This document shows positions 1-13,528 of a DNA stretch of 64,000 nucleotides, one piece after another (the first letter of the stretch is position 1; the number at the start of each line of letters is the position of its first letter). The stretch spans positions 162,451-226,450 of the forward strand of contig JAXCGZ010017009.1 in the NCBI GenBank assembly GCA_037179515.1, in the 5' to 3' direction. This DNA comes from Halocaridina rubra. Taxonomy: Eukaryota > Arthropoda > Malacostraca > Decapoda > Atyidae. Position numbers and translations under genes: made by a program. Below the pieces are notes generated by a model. That model made no database searches. It had not been told where the DNA came from and saw only the letters and a list, made by a program, of their open reading frames with translations.

Positions 1-708
<708 letters not shown>

Positions 709-810
709 ACAATACCAAAGAAAAATGGAAAAAAATTTACACTGTTTTAACACAAAAGTCTATACAACACACATTAATCAAATATAAGGGAAAATAAAAG
801 TCTTCACTAC

Positions 811-978
811 CTAAGATATTCTTTGAACTGGGCACAATCCCACATATTTTCCTCAGGTAACTCTCCACTTCTTTCGCCATTTAGATATTTGCATTGGATG
901 GCATTGTTGCTGAGATGAATGGCCTCATTGTTATTAGTTAAATCATACTGCTGGGAACAAAATCTGAGGTAACATTCT
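811..978 (-). CDS. TTLL3/8-like tubulin glycylase, exon 5 of those visible
   Basis: Fifth visible exon of the minus-strand TTLL gene. It has a TTTTTCAG acceptor just right of 978 and a GTAGTG donor just left of 811. Exon 4 ends with two bases of a Lys codon, and the first base here completes it. The reading continues ECYLRFCSQQYDL, then a stretch with HLSNNAIQ, then LPEENMWDCAQFKEYLR. This matches the part of TTLL3/TTLL8 that follows WNPLTVWFYR in vertebrate homologues (SYIRFSTQ, VHLCNNSIQ, NMW), as I recall those proteins. The exon ends in phase 2, so the next exon lies beyond the left edge. The enzyme family ligates glycine to tubulin in axonemes. TTLL3 versus TTLL8 cannot be separated from these exons. 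Confidence 0.9.
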
Positions 979-1430
979 CTGAAAAATAGAAAATACATAT
1001 AAATATCTTACAGTAGTATGTAATTTGGAAAAAGTAACCATGCACATATTAAATGGGTTTTTATTTTTTTTTGTGGTATACTTTCCATCTAAGGAAGTAA
1101 GTGTATTATTATCTCTGGATGGCACCAAATCTAGAATTATATAATAGCTTTATTATTAAGTGAATAATTTTCCTGTCTTAAGCACAAAAATACTGTTCCT
1201 ATGTTGCAGGCTTGGCTTATCCTGCCTGCAAGGTAATAATAGATTATCTATTTGCATTTCCAAAAAGCTCACTTCATTAAGCCTGGTAAAAAAAAAAATA
1301 TGATGGGAAAAAAGGTATTAGCCAAAATTTAGTAGTTTATTTTCTTGGGAACTGTACTCCACTCTAGAAAGTATTAGTTGCTCACCACCGTAACTGAAAA
1401 TAAAAATGGCAAAAATAAAATTCATAGCAA
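979..1430. other. Intron sequence without recognisable features
   Basis: AT-rich sequence between TTLL exon 5 and a minus-strand LINE-A tail. I see no open frame or repeat family. Confidence 0.6.
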
Positions 1431-2263
1431 TTTTTTTTTTTTTTGAGTGTGACACTGGGACAGGCAGAAACTGCCCTCATCAATAAAGGCCCGGGAGCGA
1501 GAAAATACCAAGACGAAGGAAAAGAAAAAGGTTAAGGGCAAGGCAGAGATGAGGCAATGTCACACAAAGGAAAACGCTAGACAGAAAAAAAGTCAAAGTA
1601 CAGAGGACCCAAAGATATGGAGGACTAGGCTCTGAGATGACGATAGATGTGCTTTTTGAAGGATGAAAGGTCATAAGAATTAGGAAAGACTGAAGGAGAA
1701 GAGAGTTCCAGAGTCTGGAGGTAGAAGGGAAGAAGCAGTCGCTGCACCGACCAATCCGTGAGCTACAAATCTCCACACAGTACCTGTGAGATGAGGCTGC
1801 TTGGCGAGTGTTAAGCGGCCTCGGCAGTGGAGGAGGGATGGAACTCACCAACTCATCAGAGCAGCGATGGAAGTAGTAGCGATAGAAAAGCGAAATGGAA
1901 GATACCTTACGGTGAAGAGAAAGAGAATCCAGGTTAGAAGTAAGAGAAGGATCATTAATGAGTCTGACTGCCTTAGATTCAACCCTATCAAGAAGATAAG
2001 TAAAGGAAGAAGCACCCCATATGTGTAAGCGGTATTCTAAGCAGGGGGTGGATAAGACCTTTGTAAATTTTAAGTAACTGCAAAGAGGAAAAGTAATGAC
2101 GAAAACGAAACAAAACCCCCAATTTTTTGGATGAAGATTTAGAAATTTGGATTATGTGATTCCTCCAAAACAAGTTAGAGGCTATATGGATTCCTAATAT
2201 GTTGATAGAGTTAAGAGGGTAAATTTAATTAGTTTTGAAGACAATAGGGTTATTAAGTACCGA
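1431..2263 (-). mobile_element. LINE-A 3' fragment, minus strand
   Basis: A T-run at 1431-1444 is the poly(A) tail of a minus-strand LINE-A. It is followed by the conserved 3' block (GTGTGACACTGGGACAGGCAG on plus) and the same C-terminal polymerase reading as at 1-422: SSRIGRCSDCFFPSTSRLWNSL, with a small deletion at the SLPPSVFP position. Further upstream (minus, 1988-2173) the frame reads WRNHIIQISKSSSKKLGVLFR, then LLKIYKGLIHPLL, the block between the RT palm and the tail. Frames are broken. The copy stops abruptly near 2263, where a LINE-B 3' end begins. Confidence 0.85.
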
Positions 2264-2999
2264 TATATGTGATTACCTAATTGTGTTTACGGGAAAGAGC
2301 CCAAAGCTCGTATCTTCCCGTCTCCTGATCGGTTCCATTTTAGACTTAGTGATACTTATCATACCTGTCCTTAAAACTATGGATTGAGATAGCATTAACT
2401 ACCTCCTCGCTTAGCCAATTCCAATTAACAACTACTCTTACACTGAAAAAGTATTTCCTTACATCCTGCAAAGAAGTTTTCTTACCAAGCTTCAAACTAT
2501 GACCTCTAGTTCTAGAGCCAGCCATATCAAAATATCGATCCCTATCCACTCTATCATAACCATGAAGGAATTTAAAGACTGTCACCATATCCCCCCTCAC
2601 TCTTCTAGCTTCGAGTGATGGTAAGTCTAATTCCCTCAGCCTCTCATCATAACTGAGATTGCGTATTTCTGGCACCAGTTTCGTGGCATGTCTTTGAACT
2701 TTTTCAAGCTTAGCTATGTGCTTTTTCAAGTGCGGATTCCAAAAGGGGGCTGCATATTCCAGTTTTGGCCTCACATAGGTTACATAAATATTTCTGAACA
2801 TTTCCATGTCCATGTGCCTGAAGGCTACCCTTACATTTGATAAGAATGCATATGCTGCCCTTACTATGCCATTTATATGTATTTCTGGAGACAAATCTGC
2901 CAGTATGTTTACTCCTAGATCTCTCTCATTTTCTGTCTCTTGAAGTTGTACTCCAGCCACCGAGTAGTCAAGCTTGGGCCTTCTTGCACTTGCACCCAT
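2264..2999 (-). mobile_element. LINE-B 5'-truncated copy (RT C-terminal third and 3'UTR), minus strand
   Basis: Open frame 2999-2346 (217 aa) encodes the C-terminal LINE-B polymerase region: TETENERDLGVNILADLSPEIH-type block, FRHMDMEMFRNIYVTYVRPKLEYAAPFWNP, then LPSLEARRVRGDMVTVFKFLHG, and the terminal [18 protein letters not shown]. This tail (RRLRGDM..FK..HG, LR..FFSVRVV..WN.L.E.VV) is typical of CR1/L2-type LINEs. The 3'UTR hairpin and the AATTAGGTAATCACA end lie at 2264-2345. The 5' truncation is at about 2999. The 3' end abuts LINE-A with no long (AC)n. Confidence 0.88.
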
Positions 3000-3597
3000 C
3001 TGTATTTCAGCACAAAGGCAAACTCACATATGTGTATAGTTACACAAAAATAAACTCAATAAAACGCAAAATAATATGAAAAGCAAAAGATATGTTAACA
3101 ATGGATTGCTATGTAGCCTAAAGTATATGATAACAGTTAGGCAACCACTAGGATGTATGAAAAATAATATTAAAAATATATGAAACATATTACTATGCCT
3201 GTGCACAACAAGGATAATCTTTCATATGTATTTAGTAATGCAAAAAAAAAGCAACAACAACAATCCCCCAAACGAAAAGTAACTAAGGAATGGGACTATC
3301 ATAAGAAAAGGAAAGATATGAAACACCTTTCTGATGACAGTGTTCTCCGGGAAAGCTCCTGAAAGTTGAACTTTTTCTCTTTAACAATAAAACTTCTACC
3401 ACAGGGAATCCCAAACAGGATCTATGAAAAAAGCATTATCAGTAAAATGTTCACCTATCATAAGGTTATTTCTCAATTCTAATAACAGGCAATGCAGGCT
3501 AGTGATATCAGCATAGGAAGTGAGCGCAGAGGCTCCACTTGTCATGTTTCTCGTTCTTCACATGGAAAGAAGGGTTTGACATGTGAGTTATCCCAGC
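3000..3597. other. Unassigned intron sequence
   Basis: No coding similarity that I recognise. A 60-codon frame at 3180-3362 is lysine- and glutamine-rich low-complexity sequence around an A-run and is not called. Confidence 0.5.
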
Positions 3598-3611
3598 AAT
3601 AATAATAATAA

Positions 3612-3695
<84 letters not shown>
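3598..3695. repeat. (AAT)n/(AT)n compound microsatellite
   Basis: AAT units to about 3614, then about 40 AT units. It forms the left border of the tRNA-derived inverted repeat. Confidence 0.97.

Positions 3696-5494
<1,799 letters not shown>

Positions 5495-5569
<75 letters not shown>
5495..5569. repeat. (TTA)n microsatellite
   Basis: About 25 TTA units. Confidence 0.97.
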
Positions 5570-5570
<1 letters not shown>

Positions 5571-5644
5571 AGAGGAAAAAATACACAAACAATTTAGAAG
5601 ATGCTTAGCATTATTGTCAAAAAACAAAATCTTTGGCTTTCCCA

Positions 5645-5666
5645 AACACACACACACACACACACA
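5645..5666. repeat. (AC)n tract at the 5' junction of a LINE-B copy
   Basis: Eleven AC units end exactly where the truncated LINE-B copy starts. This is one of the recurrent (AC)n/LINE-B junctions in the window. Confidence 0.9.
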
Positions 5667-7010
5667 TTCCTTGACCAGCATAGATTGCAAAGCTATGGAG
5701 AAACTACTAAGGAAGCATATCTCTCTTCACTTGGAATCCTTCAACTTTTTGTCAGTGAGGCAACATGGCTTCAGAGAAGGTAGATCAACAGTAACAAACT
5801 TATTAGAATTTTATGATGAGGTAAGCCGAATCTTACAGGAAAGAGAGGGCTGGGCAGATTGCATATTCCTAGACTTCCACAAAGCGTCTGACACTGTTCC
5901 ACATGGGAGACTTATTAGGAAGCTGCAAGCAATGGCTAGAATAGGTGGAAATGTCTTGGAAGGGATAAAAACTTACTTAGCAGGAAGGGAACAGAGGGTT
6001 AGAGTAAGACAGTGTCTGAATGGAGAAGAGTTAGTAGTGGAGTTCCACAGGGTTCAGTTTTAGGGCCACTTTTGTTCCTTGTATATGTAAATGACCTACT
6101 AGAGTCTGTAAATTCATTCATGAATATGTTTGCAGATGATGCAATGATTGTGAAGAAAATAGGAAACGAGAACAATGGTAGAGAATTTCAGGAAGATCTA
6201 AATAGTCTGCATGAGTGGTCAGAAAAGTGGCTAATGAAATTCAATACTTCAAAATGTAAGGTAATGAGAATGGGTACAAGTGCAAGAAGGCCCAAGCTTG
6301 ACTACTCAGTGGCTGGAGTACAACTTCAAGAGACAGAAAATGAGAGAGATCTGGGAGTAATCATACTGGCGGATTTGTCTCCAGAAATACATATAAATGG
6401 CATAGTAAGGGCAGCATATGCATTCTTATCAAACATAAGGGTAGCCTTCAGGCACATGGACAAGGAAATGTTCAGAAATATTTATGTAACCTATGTGAGG
6501 CCAAACCTCGAATATGCAGCCCCCTTTTGGAATCCTCACTTGAAAAAGCACATAGCAAGCTTGAAAAAGTTCAAAGACGTGCTACGAAACTGGTGCCAGA
6601 AATAAGTAATCTCAGTTATGATGAGAGGATGAGGGAATTAGACTTACCATCACTCGAAGCTAGAAGATTGAGGGGGGATATGGTGACAGTCTTTAAATTC
6701 CTTCATGGTTATGATAGAGTGGATGAGGATCGATATTTTGCTATGGCAGGCTCTAGAACTAGAGGTCATAGTTTGAAGCTTCGTAAGAAAACTTCTTTGC
6801 AGGATGTAAGGAAATACATTTTCAGTGTAAGAGTAGTTGATAATTGGAACTGGCTAAGCGAGGAGGTATTTAATGCTATCTCAATCCATAGTTTTAAGGA
6901 CAGGTATGATAAGTATCACTAAGTATAAAATGGAACCGATCAGGAGACGGGAAGATACGAGCTTTGGGCTCTTTCCCGTAAACACAATTAGGTAAAAATT
7001 AGATAATCAC
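5667..7010 (+). mobile_element. LINE-B copy, 5'-truncated in the RT domain
   Basis: Starts in the RT fingers (LTSIDCKAMEKLLRKHISL) and runs through QHGFREGRSTVTNLLEF, SSGVPQGSVLGPLLFLVY and the catalytic FADDAMIVKK to the terminal [10 protein letters not shown] at 6922, then the 3'UTR hairpin. Two small deletions break the frame: 4 bp near 6012 (ACTC missing before GTGTCTGAATGG) and 1 bp near 6560. The 3' end is a degraded ATTAGGTAA...ATAATCACA repeat. Divergence from the youngest copies looks low. The element is non-functional because it lacks the endonuclease. Confidence 0.9.
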
Positions 7011-7016
7011 ATTCAA

Positions 7017-7073
7017 GCATAGGGCTCTTTCACGTAGGCACAATTAGGTAATTACAATTAGGCATTTACACAC
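7017..7073 (+). mobile_element. Very short LINE-B 3' end
   Basis: A second GGGCTCTTTCACGTAGGCACAA-like 3'UTR end plus ATTAGGTAATTACAATTAGG and a short ACACAC follow the tail of the previous copy. Only the last 57 bp or so of an element are present. It is either an extremely truncated insertion or a tail duplication. Confidence 0.65.
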
Positions 7074-9281
7074 GAAGATACACAAGATGATAACAACAAA
7101 CAGGTGAGCGACAACCTGAATGAATTAAATGTTAGTTCACTGCTGTCTTCTGATAGAGATGATATTGCAACTTGGAATGTCCAGATAAAAGGAAAACATC
7201 GACCAGTTAAGAGAAGAGTTTCAGGAGCTGAATACGGAACATGAAGTCATGAAAAGTTCCTTTGCAGATGAAGTAATGCAAATTGTGCCATAGAAAGAGG
7301 CAGAGAGCAAGGTGACACTGGAAAATGTAAATACGATTGACTACAAAGAACAGATATAGAAAAAAATAAAGACGTTGTGACTGAAAGAGCTACTCCACTG
7401 ATCAGAGAGGCACTTGATAAAGTGAAGTCATTTGTAATGTCAGACAAACATTAATCCCAAGAGTCAACATGGCTGGAGAGACTTGAACAAAATAAATCTA
7501 GGATTTTAGACCTGACAAGGAAGCTTGGAGTAGCATGTGGTCTAGAGAATAGTAAACATTCACCGAATTGGTAAACATTCTAGGAAGGGAAAAGCAAAGA
7601 TACAGAAAGTAACCATTGAGAGAGAGGACACATATAGAGAAGTGTTGATGAGGGCAAAAACCCAAAAGACCGTCAAGAGTTCAAAACAGTGTCCATTAGA
7701 CCAAACAGAACACAGGAAGAGATGAAAAGGATAAAAAACTTGTTGTAAGAAGCTAGAAGGTTAAATGAGGGAAGATATGAAGAAGAGAAGAAATATTTTT
7801 GTTTCTAATTTCTTCACACCAAAAGGGAAATAAAGAAGATCAGAGGATGCAGCCTCACTAAGATTGGTATACACAAATGCTGATGGGGTAGCTTGTAAGG
7901 CAGTAGAGTTAAAGGAAAGGATTGGCAACAGTAAGGCAGGTATCTTAGCGGTTACAGAGACTAAGTTAAATGAGGACATAAAGTCTGTCACAGTTTTATC
8001 CTTAGGGCTTCAGAATATTAAGGGTTGAAAGATCTGAGATTACTGGTGAAGGGATAGCTTTGCTCAAAAGTGAAATATTTCAATTTGAATAAATAAATTA
8101 TGCTATAAAAAGTAAGTTCAAGGAATTGCTTGTTGCTCGTAAAAATACCGGATCAGAGAGCATTATAATAACTGTTGTTGTATATAGCCCAGCAAGGAAT
8201 AAACATAGGCTAAAATTTTATAAGGAAAGTCATTTAATACAGTGGAATTCATTAACTCAATTGTTAATATTGCACGGGAGATCAAGTGTGGGATACTGAA
8301 AATTATAAAGATTTTAATCATAGAGAGATAGATTGGATATATCTTGACCTGCACAGTGGGAAACCTCATTTGGGGCAAGATCATTAAATTGTGTACAAGG
8401 GAATATCCTACCCAACATGTACTGGAACCAACAAGGGTTAGGGGTGGGGATGAGCCATCACTGCTTGACCTAGTATTCACAGCCAATGTGTTGGATATTG
8501 GAAAATTTGAGTATGAAGCACCAATTGGAAAAATTACCACTGTGTGCTGTTGATGGATTATATAATCGATGTTCTGCCTGAAAGTAGAGGCACTGAAAAG
8601 AATATGAAGAGGTACTATCCGAAAGGAGATTAAAACCAAAATAATGAACCTTATGCAATTATTGATTAGAAACCTTATTTAACAACAAATCTGTCCAAGA
8701 AATGTACAAAATCTTTTGTGAGGAATATGGGAAGATAGTCACTTGTTGCATATCTTCCACTACTCATGCCAGAGATAAATGGATCAATAATGAGTGTATG
8801 AGAGCTAAGGAGTGGAGAGACAAGTGCAGCAAAATGCACAGGAGAAGAAATAACATAAATGACTGACAGACTTACAAAAGAGCAAGAAATGATTACCTGA
8901 GTAAAAGAGGAGAGGCAGAGAAAGACTATGAATGAGATATCACTAGGAAGGCTACAGAAAATTCCAAACTTATCCAATGCTTTATTACAGGAAAACTGAA
9001 GGTCAAAGAACAGGCTTTAAAGCTAAAGAGAGTGGATGGAAGCATCACTGAGATGGATGAAAAGATCTACGAAGAGTTGAACAAGGAGTTTCAATCAGAA
9101 AATACCCTCTCCCTTAGATTGCAGAGATAGGAGCTCATATGCCGGAATTAGAGAACATTATCTTTTCAGCCACAGAGGTATAAAAAGTGCTGATGAAGAT
9201 AGATACCCATAAAGCTACAGGTCCTGATGATATATCCCCGATGTACTTAAGAAATGTGCTAAATCAATATCAGCGGCACTA
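7074..9281 (+). mobile_element. Old LINE-B copy, part 1 (ORF1 and ORF2 5' half), interrupted at 9281
   Basis: Decayed copy beginning in the ORF1 coiled-coil region (QVSDNLNELNVSSLLSS-like), continuing through the ORF1 RRM-like region near 7430-7800 and the ORF2 endonuclease (YTNADGVACKAVELKER near 7870, SLLDLVFTANVLDIGKFEYE near 8460) to the start of the RT at the KATGPDD motif near 9215. Many stops and indels are present. It breaks off at CAGCGGCACTA, and the homologous continuation resumes at 12093. A minus-strand LINE-B is therefore inserted in it. Confidence 0.85.
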
Positions 9282-12092
9282 TGTGATTACCTAATTATGT
9301 TTACGGGAAAGGGCCCAAAGCTCATACCTTCCCATCTCCTGATCGGTTCCATTTTATACTTAGTGATACTTATCATACCTGTCCTTAAAACTATGGATTG
9401 AGATAGCATTAACTACCTCTTCGCTTAACGAATTCCAATTATCAACTACTCTTACACTGAAAACATATTTCCTTACATCCTGCAAAGAAGTTTTCTCACG
9501 AAGTTTCCAACTATGATCTCTAATTCTAGAGCAAGCCATATCAATATATCGATCCCTATCCACTCTATCATAACCATGAAGAATTTAAAGACTGTCACCA
9601 TATCCCCCCTCAATCTTCTAGCTTCGAGTGATGGTAAGTCTAATTCCCTCAGCCTCTCATTATAACTAAGATTGCATATTTCTGGCACCAGTTCCGTGAC
9701 ATGTCTTTGAACTTTTTCAAGCTTGGCTATGTGCTTTTTCAAGTGCGGATTCCAAAAGGGGGCTGCATATTCGAGTTTGGGCCTCACATAGGTTACATAA
9801 ATATTTCTGAACATTTCCTTGTCCATGTGCCTGAAGGCTACCCTTACAGTTGATAAGAATGCATATGCTGCCCTTACTATGCCATTTATATGTATTTCTG
9901 GAGACAAATCTGCCAGTATGTTTACTCCTGAAGTATTGAATTTCATTAGCCACTTTTCTGACCACTCATGCAGACTATTTACATCTTCCTGAAGTTCTCT
10001 ACCATTGTTCTCGTTTCCTACTTTCTTCACAATCTTTGCATCATCTGCAAACATATTCATGAATGAATTTACAAACTCTGGTAGGTCATTTATATACGCA
10101 AGGAACAAAAGTGGCCCTAAAACTGAACCCTGTGGAACTCCACTACTAACTCTTCTCTATTCAGACACTGAGTGTCTTACTCTAACCCTCTGTTCCCTTC
10201 CTTCTAAGTAAGTTTTTATCTATTCCAAGAAATTTCTACCTATTCTAGCCATTGCTTGCAGCTTCCTAATAAGTCTCCCATGTGGAACAGTGTCAAAACG
10301 CTTTCTGGAAGTCTAGGAATATGCAATCTGCCCAGCCCTCTCTTTCCTGTAAGATTCGGCTTACCTCATCATAAAATTCTAATAAGTTTGTTACTGTTGA
10401 TCTACCTTCTCTGAAGCCATGTTGCCTCACTGACATAAAGTTGAAGGATTCCAAGTGAAGAGAGATATGTTTCCTCAGTAGTTTCTCCATAACTTTGCAA
10501 ACAATGCTGGTCAAGGAAACTGGTCTATAGTTCAGAGCCCTTTTTGAAGATAGGTATCACATTTGCTTGTTTCCAGCATCATGGAATCTCCCCTGACTCC
10601 AGTGACTTTTTAAATATGATACTTAGTGCCACTGATATTGAGTTTGTGTTTTTTAAGTACATGAGGGGATATGTCATCAGGACCTGTAGCTTTATGAACA
10701 TCTAAATCCATCAGCGCTTTGTATACCTCTGTGGCTATAAGGTTGATGTTCTCTAATACCGGCCCTTGAGCTTCTATCTCTGCAATCTGATGGGGTGGGA
10801 AATTTTCTACTGTAAATGCTGACTGAAACTCCTTTGCAGATCTCTTCATCCGTCTCAGTGATGCTTCCATCTGCTCTCTTTAGCCTTAAAACCTGTTCTT
10901 TTACCTTCAGTTTTCCTCTGATAAAGCTGTGGAAAAGCTTGGGATTTTCCTTAGCCTTCCTGTTGATGTCCCTCTCATAGTCTCTCTCTCTGCCTCTCTT
11001 CTTTTACTTAGGTAGTCATTTCTTGCTCTTTTGTAGGTTTGCCAGGCATTTATGTTTTTTTTTTCTCCTATACCTTTTCCAGCATTTGTCTCTCCCCTCC
11101 TTAGTTCTTTTACACTCATTATCAAACCATTTCTCTCTGGCATGAATTACACCTACTTTGGTGACAGGTATGCAGCAATCTACTATCTTCCCATATTTTT
11201 CACAAAAGATGTCATACATTTCTTGTACAGATTTGTTGTAAAATAAAGTTCTCCAGTCAATAACTGCAAAAAGCTCATTCATTTTGATGTAATCTCCTTT
11301 CGGATAGTTCCTCCTCATGTCCTCAGTGCCTCTACTCTCAGGCAGAATATCTTCTATGATATACTCCATCAACAACACACAGTGGTCACTCTTTCCAATT
11401 GGTGGTTCATACTCAATTTTTTCAATATCCAACACATTATCTGTGAATACTAGATCAAGTAGTGATGGCTCATCCCCACACCTGGCCCTCGTTGGTTCCA
11501 TTACATGTTGGTGTAGGAAATTCCCTTGTACGCAATCTAGGAATCTTGCCCCGAATGAGTCCTCACCACTGTGTGGGTCAAGATTTATCAAATCTATCTC
11601 TTTATGATTAAAATCTCCCATAATCAAAATCCTACATTTTCTTTCCCGTGCCATGCTAAGAACTGAGTTTATGACTTCAATAGTACCTATATGACTTTCC
11701 TCATAAACTTCTAGCCTATTCTGGTTCCTTGGTGGGTTATATACAACAGTTATTATAATCCTCTCTGACCCAGTATTTATGCAAGCAACAAGAAATTCCT
11801 TGAACTCACTTTCTATAGCCAAGTTTATTTCTTCCAGTTGAACCCTTTCACTTATGAGCAGTGCTATCCCTCCACCAGTCCTCTCAGATCTTTCAACCCT
11901 TAATATGCTGAAGCCCTTAGGAAAAACTGTGACACTGTTTATGTCCTCATTCAACTTAGTCTCTGTAATTGCTACTATATCTGCCTTACTGTTGTGAATC
12001 CTATCTTTTAATTCTACTGCCTTACCAGCTAATCTATCAGCATTTGTGTATAACAATCTTAATGAGGCCCCATCCCCCTGATCTTCTGTCAT
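9282..12092 (-). mobile_element. Younger LINE-B copy nested in an older LINE-B, minus strand
   Basis: Nearly the whole of ORF2, read from 12092 to 9360. The endonuclease shows LYTNADRLAGKAVELKD, TETKLNEDINSVTVFP, IMGDFNHKEIDLI, SLLDLVFTDNVLD and GKSDHCVLL. A linker, the KATGPDDISPHVL block, QHGFREGRSTVTNLLEF and FADDAKIVKK follow, then the C-terminal tail. Frames are interrupted several times: a frameshift near 11050 in an A-run, indels around 10600-10900 and near 10300, and a 102-bp in-frame loss after MKFNTS near 9930. The 5' truncation lies exactly at the start of ORF2. The copy is clearly closer to the intact units at 47-54 kb than its host copy is. Confidence 0.9.
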
Positions 12093-13510
12093 TATCATAT
12101 TTGAAAAGTTGCTGGAATCAAGGGAGATTCCAAATCGCTGGAAACAAGCGAACGTGATACCTATCTTCAAAAAGGGAAGGAGGGATACAGCTCTAAGCAA
12201 GAGACCTGTTTCCTTGACCAGCATAGTTTGCAAAGTTACAGAGAAGCTGACAAGAAAACACATCTCTCTTCATTTGGAATCCTTCAACTTGTTGTCAGTG
12301 AGACAACATGGCTTCAGAGGAGGTAGCTTAACAGTAACAAACTTATTAGAAATTTAATATGAGGTAAGCCGAATCTTACAGGAAGAAAGGGCTGGGCAGA
12401 GTGCACATTCCTAGTCTTCCAGAACGCATCTGCTACGGTCTCACACAGGAGACTTATTAAGAAGCTGCAATAATGGCGAGAATAGGTGGAAATGTCTTGG
12501 AATGGATAATAACTTACTTAGAAGGAAGGGAATAGAAGGTTAGAGTAAAACACTCCGTGTCTGAATATATAAGGATTATTGATGGTGCTCCACAGGATTC
12601 AGTTTTAAGGCCATTATTGTTCCTTGTATATGTAAATGACTTACCAAAGTCTGTAAATTCATCCTTAAATATGTTTACAGATTATGCAAAGACTGTGAAG
12701 AACACTGGCAGAGAACTTCAGGAAGACCTATATAGTCTGCATGAGTGATCAGAAAAGTGGCTAATGATATACAATACTTCAAAATGTAAGGTAATGAGAA
12801 TGGGTACAAGTGTGAGAAGGCCAGAGCTTGGATACTCAATAGCAGGAGCAGAACTTCAAGAGACTGAGAATGAGAGAGATCTAGGAGTAAACATATTGGC
12901 ATATTTGTCTCCGGAAATTCATATAAATAGCATAATAAGGGCAGCATATGCTTTCTTAGCAAATGTAAGGGTAGCCTTCAGACACATGGATAAGGAAATA
13001 TTCAGAGAGATTTCTGTAACTTATATGAGGACAAAGCTTGAATATGCAGCCCCTTTTGGAATCCACACTTGAAAAAACACATAAATAAGGTGAAAAAAAG
13101 TTCAAAGACATGCCAAGAATCTGGTGACAGAAATACGCAATCTCAGTTATGAGAGGCTGAGGGAATTAGACTTACTATCACTCAAAGCTAGAAGAATGAA
13201 GATGGATATGGTGACGGTTTTCAAATTCCTTCACGGTTTTCACAGACAGGATTGGGATCAGTATTTTGATATACTGGCTCTAGAATTAGAGGTCATAGTT
13301 TGAAGCTCCATAAGAAAACTTCTTTATAGGATATCAGGGAGCACTTTAATAGTGTAAGAGTAGTTGATGATTTAAATTTGGAAAGTGAGGAGGTAGTTAA
13401 TGGTAACTCAATTCATAGTTTTAAGGTAAAATATGATAAGCATCACTGACTACAAAAATGCAGCCGACCAGGAGACGGGCATATGACTCTTTCCCGTAAG
13501 CGCAACTGGG
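12093..13510 (+). mobile_element. Old LINE-B copy, part 2 (RT and 3'UTR)
   Basis: Continuation of the copy cut at 9281: ESREIPNRWKQANVIPIFKK, SVRQHGFRGGSLTVTNLLE, a degraded PQDSVLRPLLFLVYVNDLP, and FTDYAKTVKN replacing the catalytic FADDAKIVKK. The C-terminal tail follows to 13448, then a worn 3'UTR. The active-site change and many stops mark it as long dead. Across the break about 2 bp of the expected target sequence appear missing and no clear target duplication is seen. Confidence 0.85.
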
Positions 13511-13528
13511 AAAAAGGGGGGGGGGAAG

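Noticed and set aside
5495..5569. CRISPR-like or regular spaced repeats, here and at other tandem tracts
   Set aside because: All are uninterrupted microsatellites or tandem transposon units without unique spacers, in a eukaryotic genome.
9282..13510. Twin-priming 5' inversion of a single LINE-B
   Set aside because: The minus-strand part carries its own complete 3' end and overlaps in content with the plus-strand part. The old copy is continuous across the insert, so it is a nested insertion.
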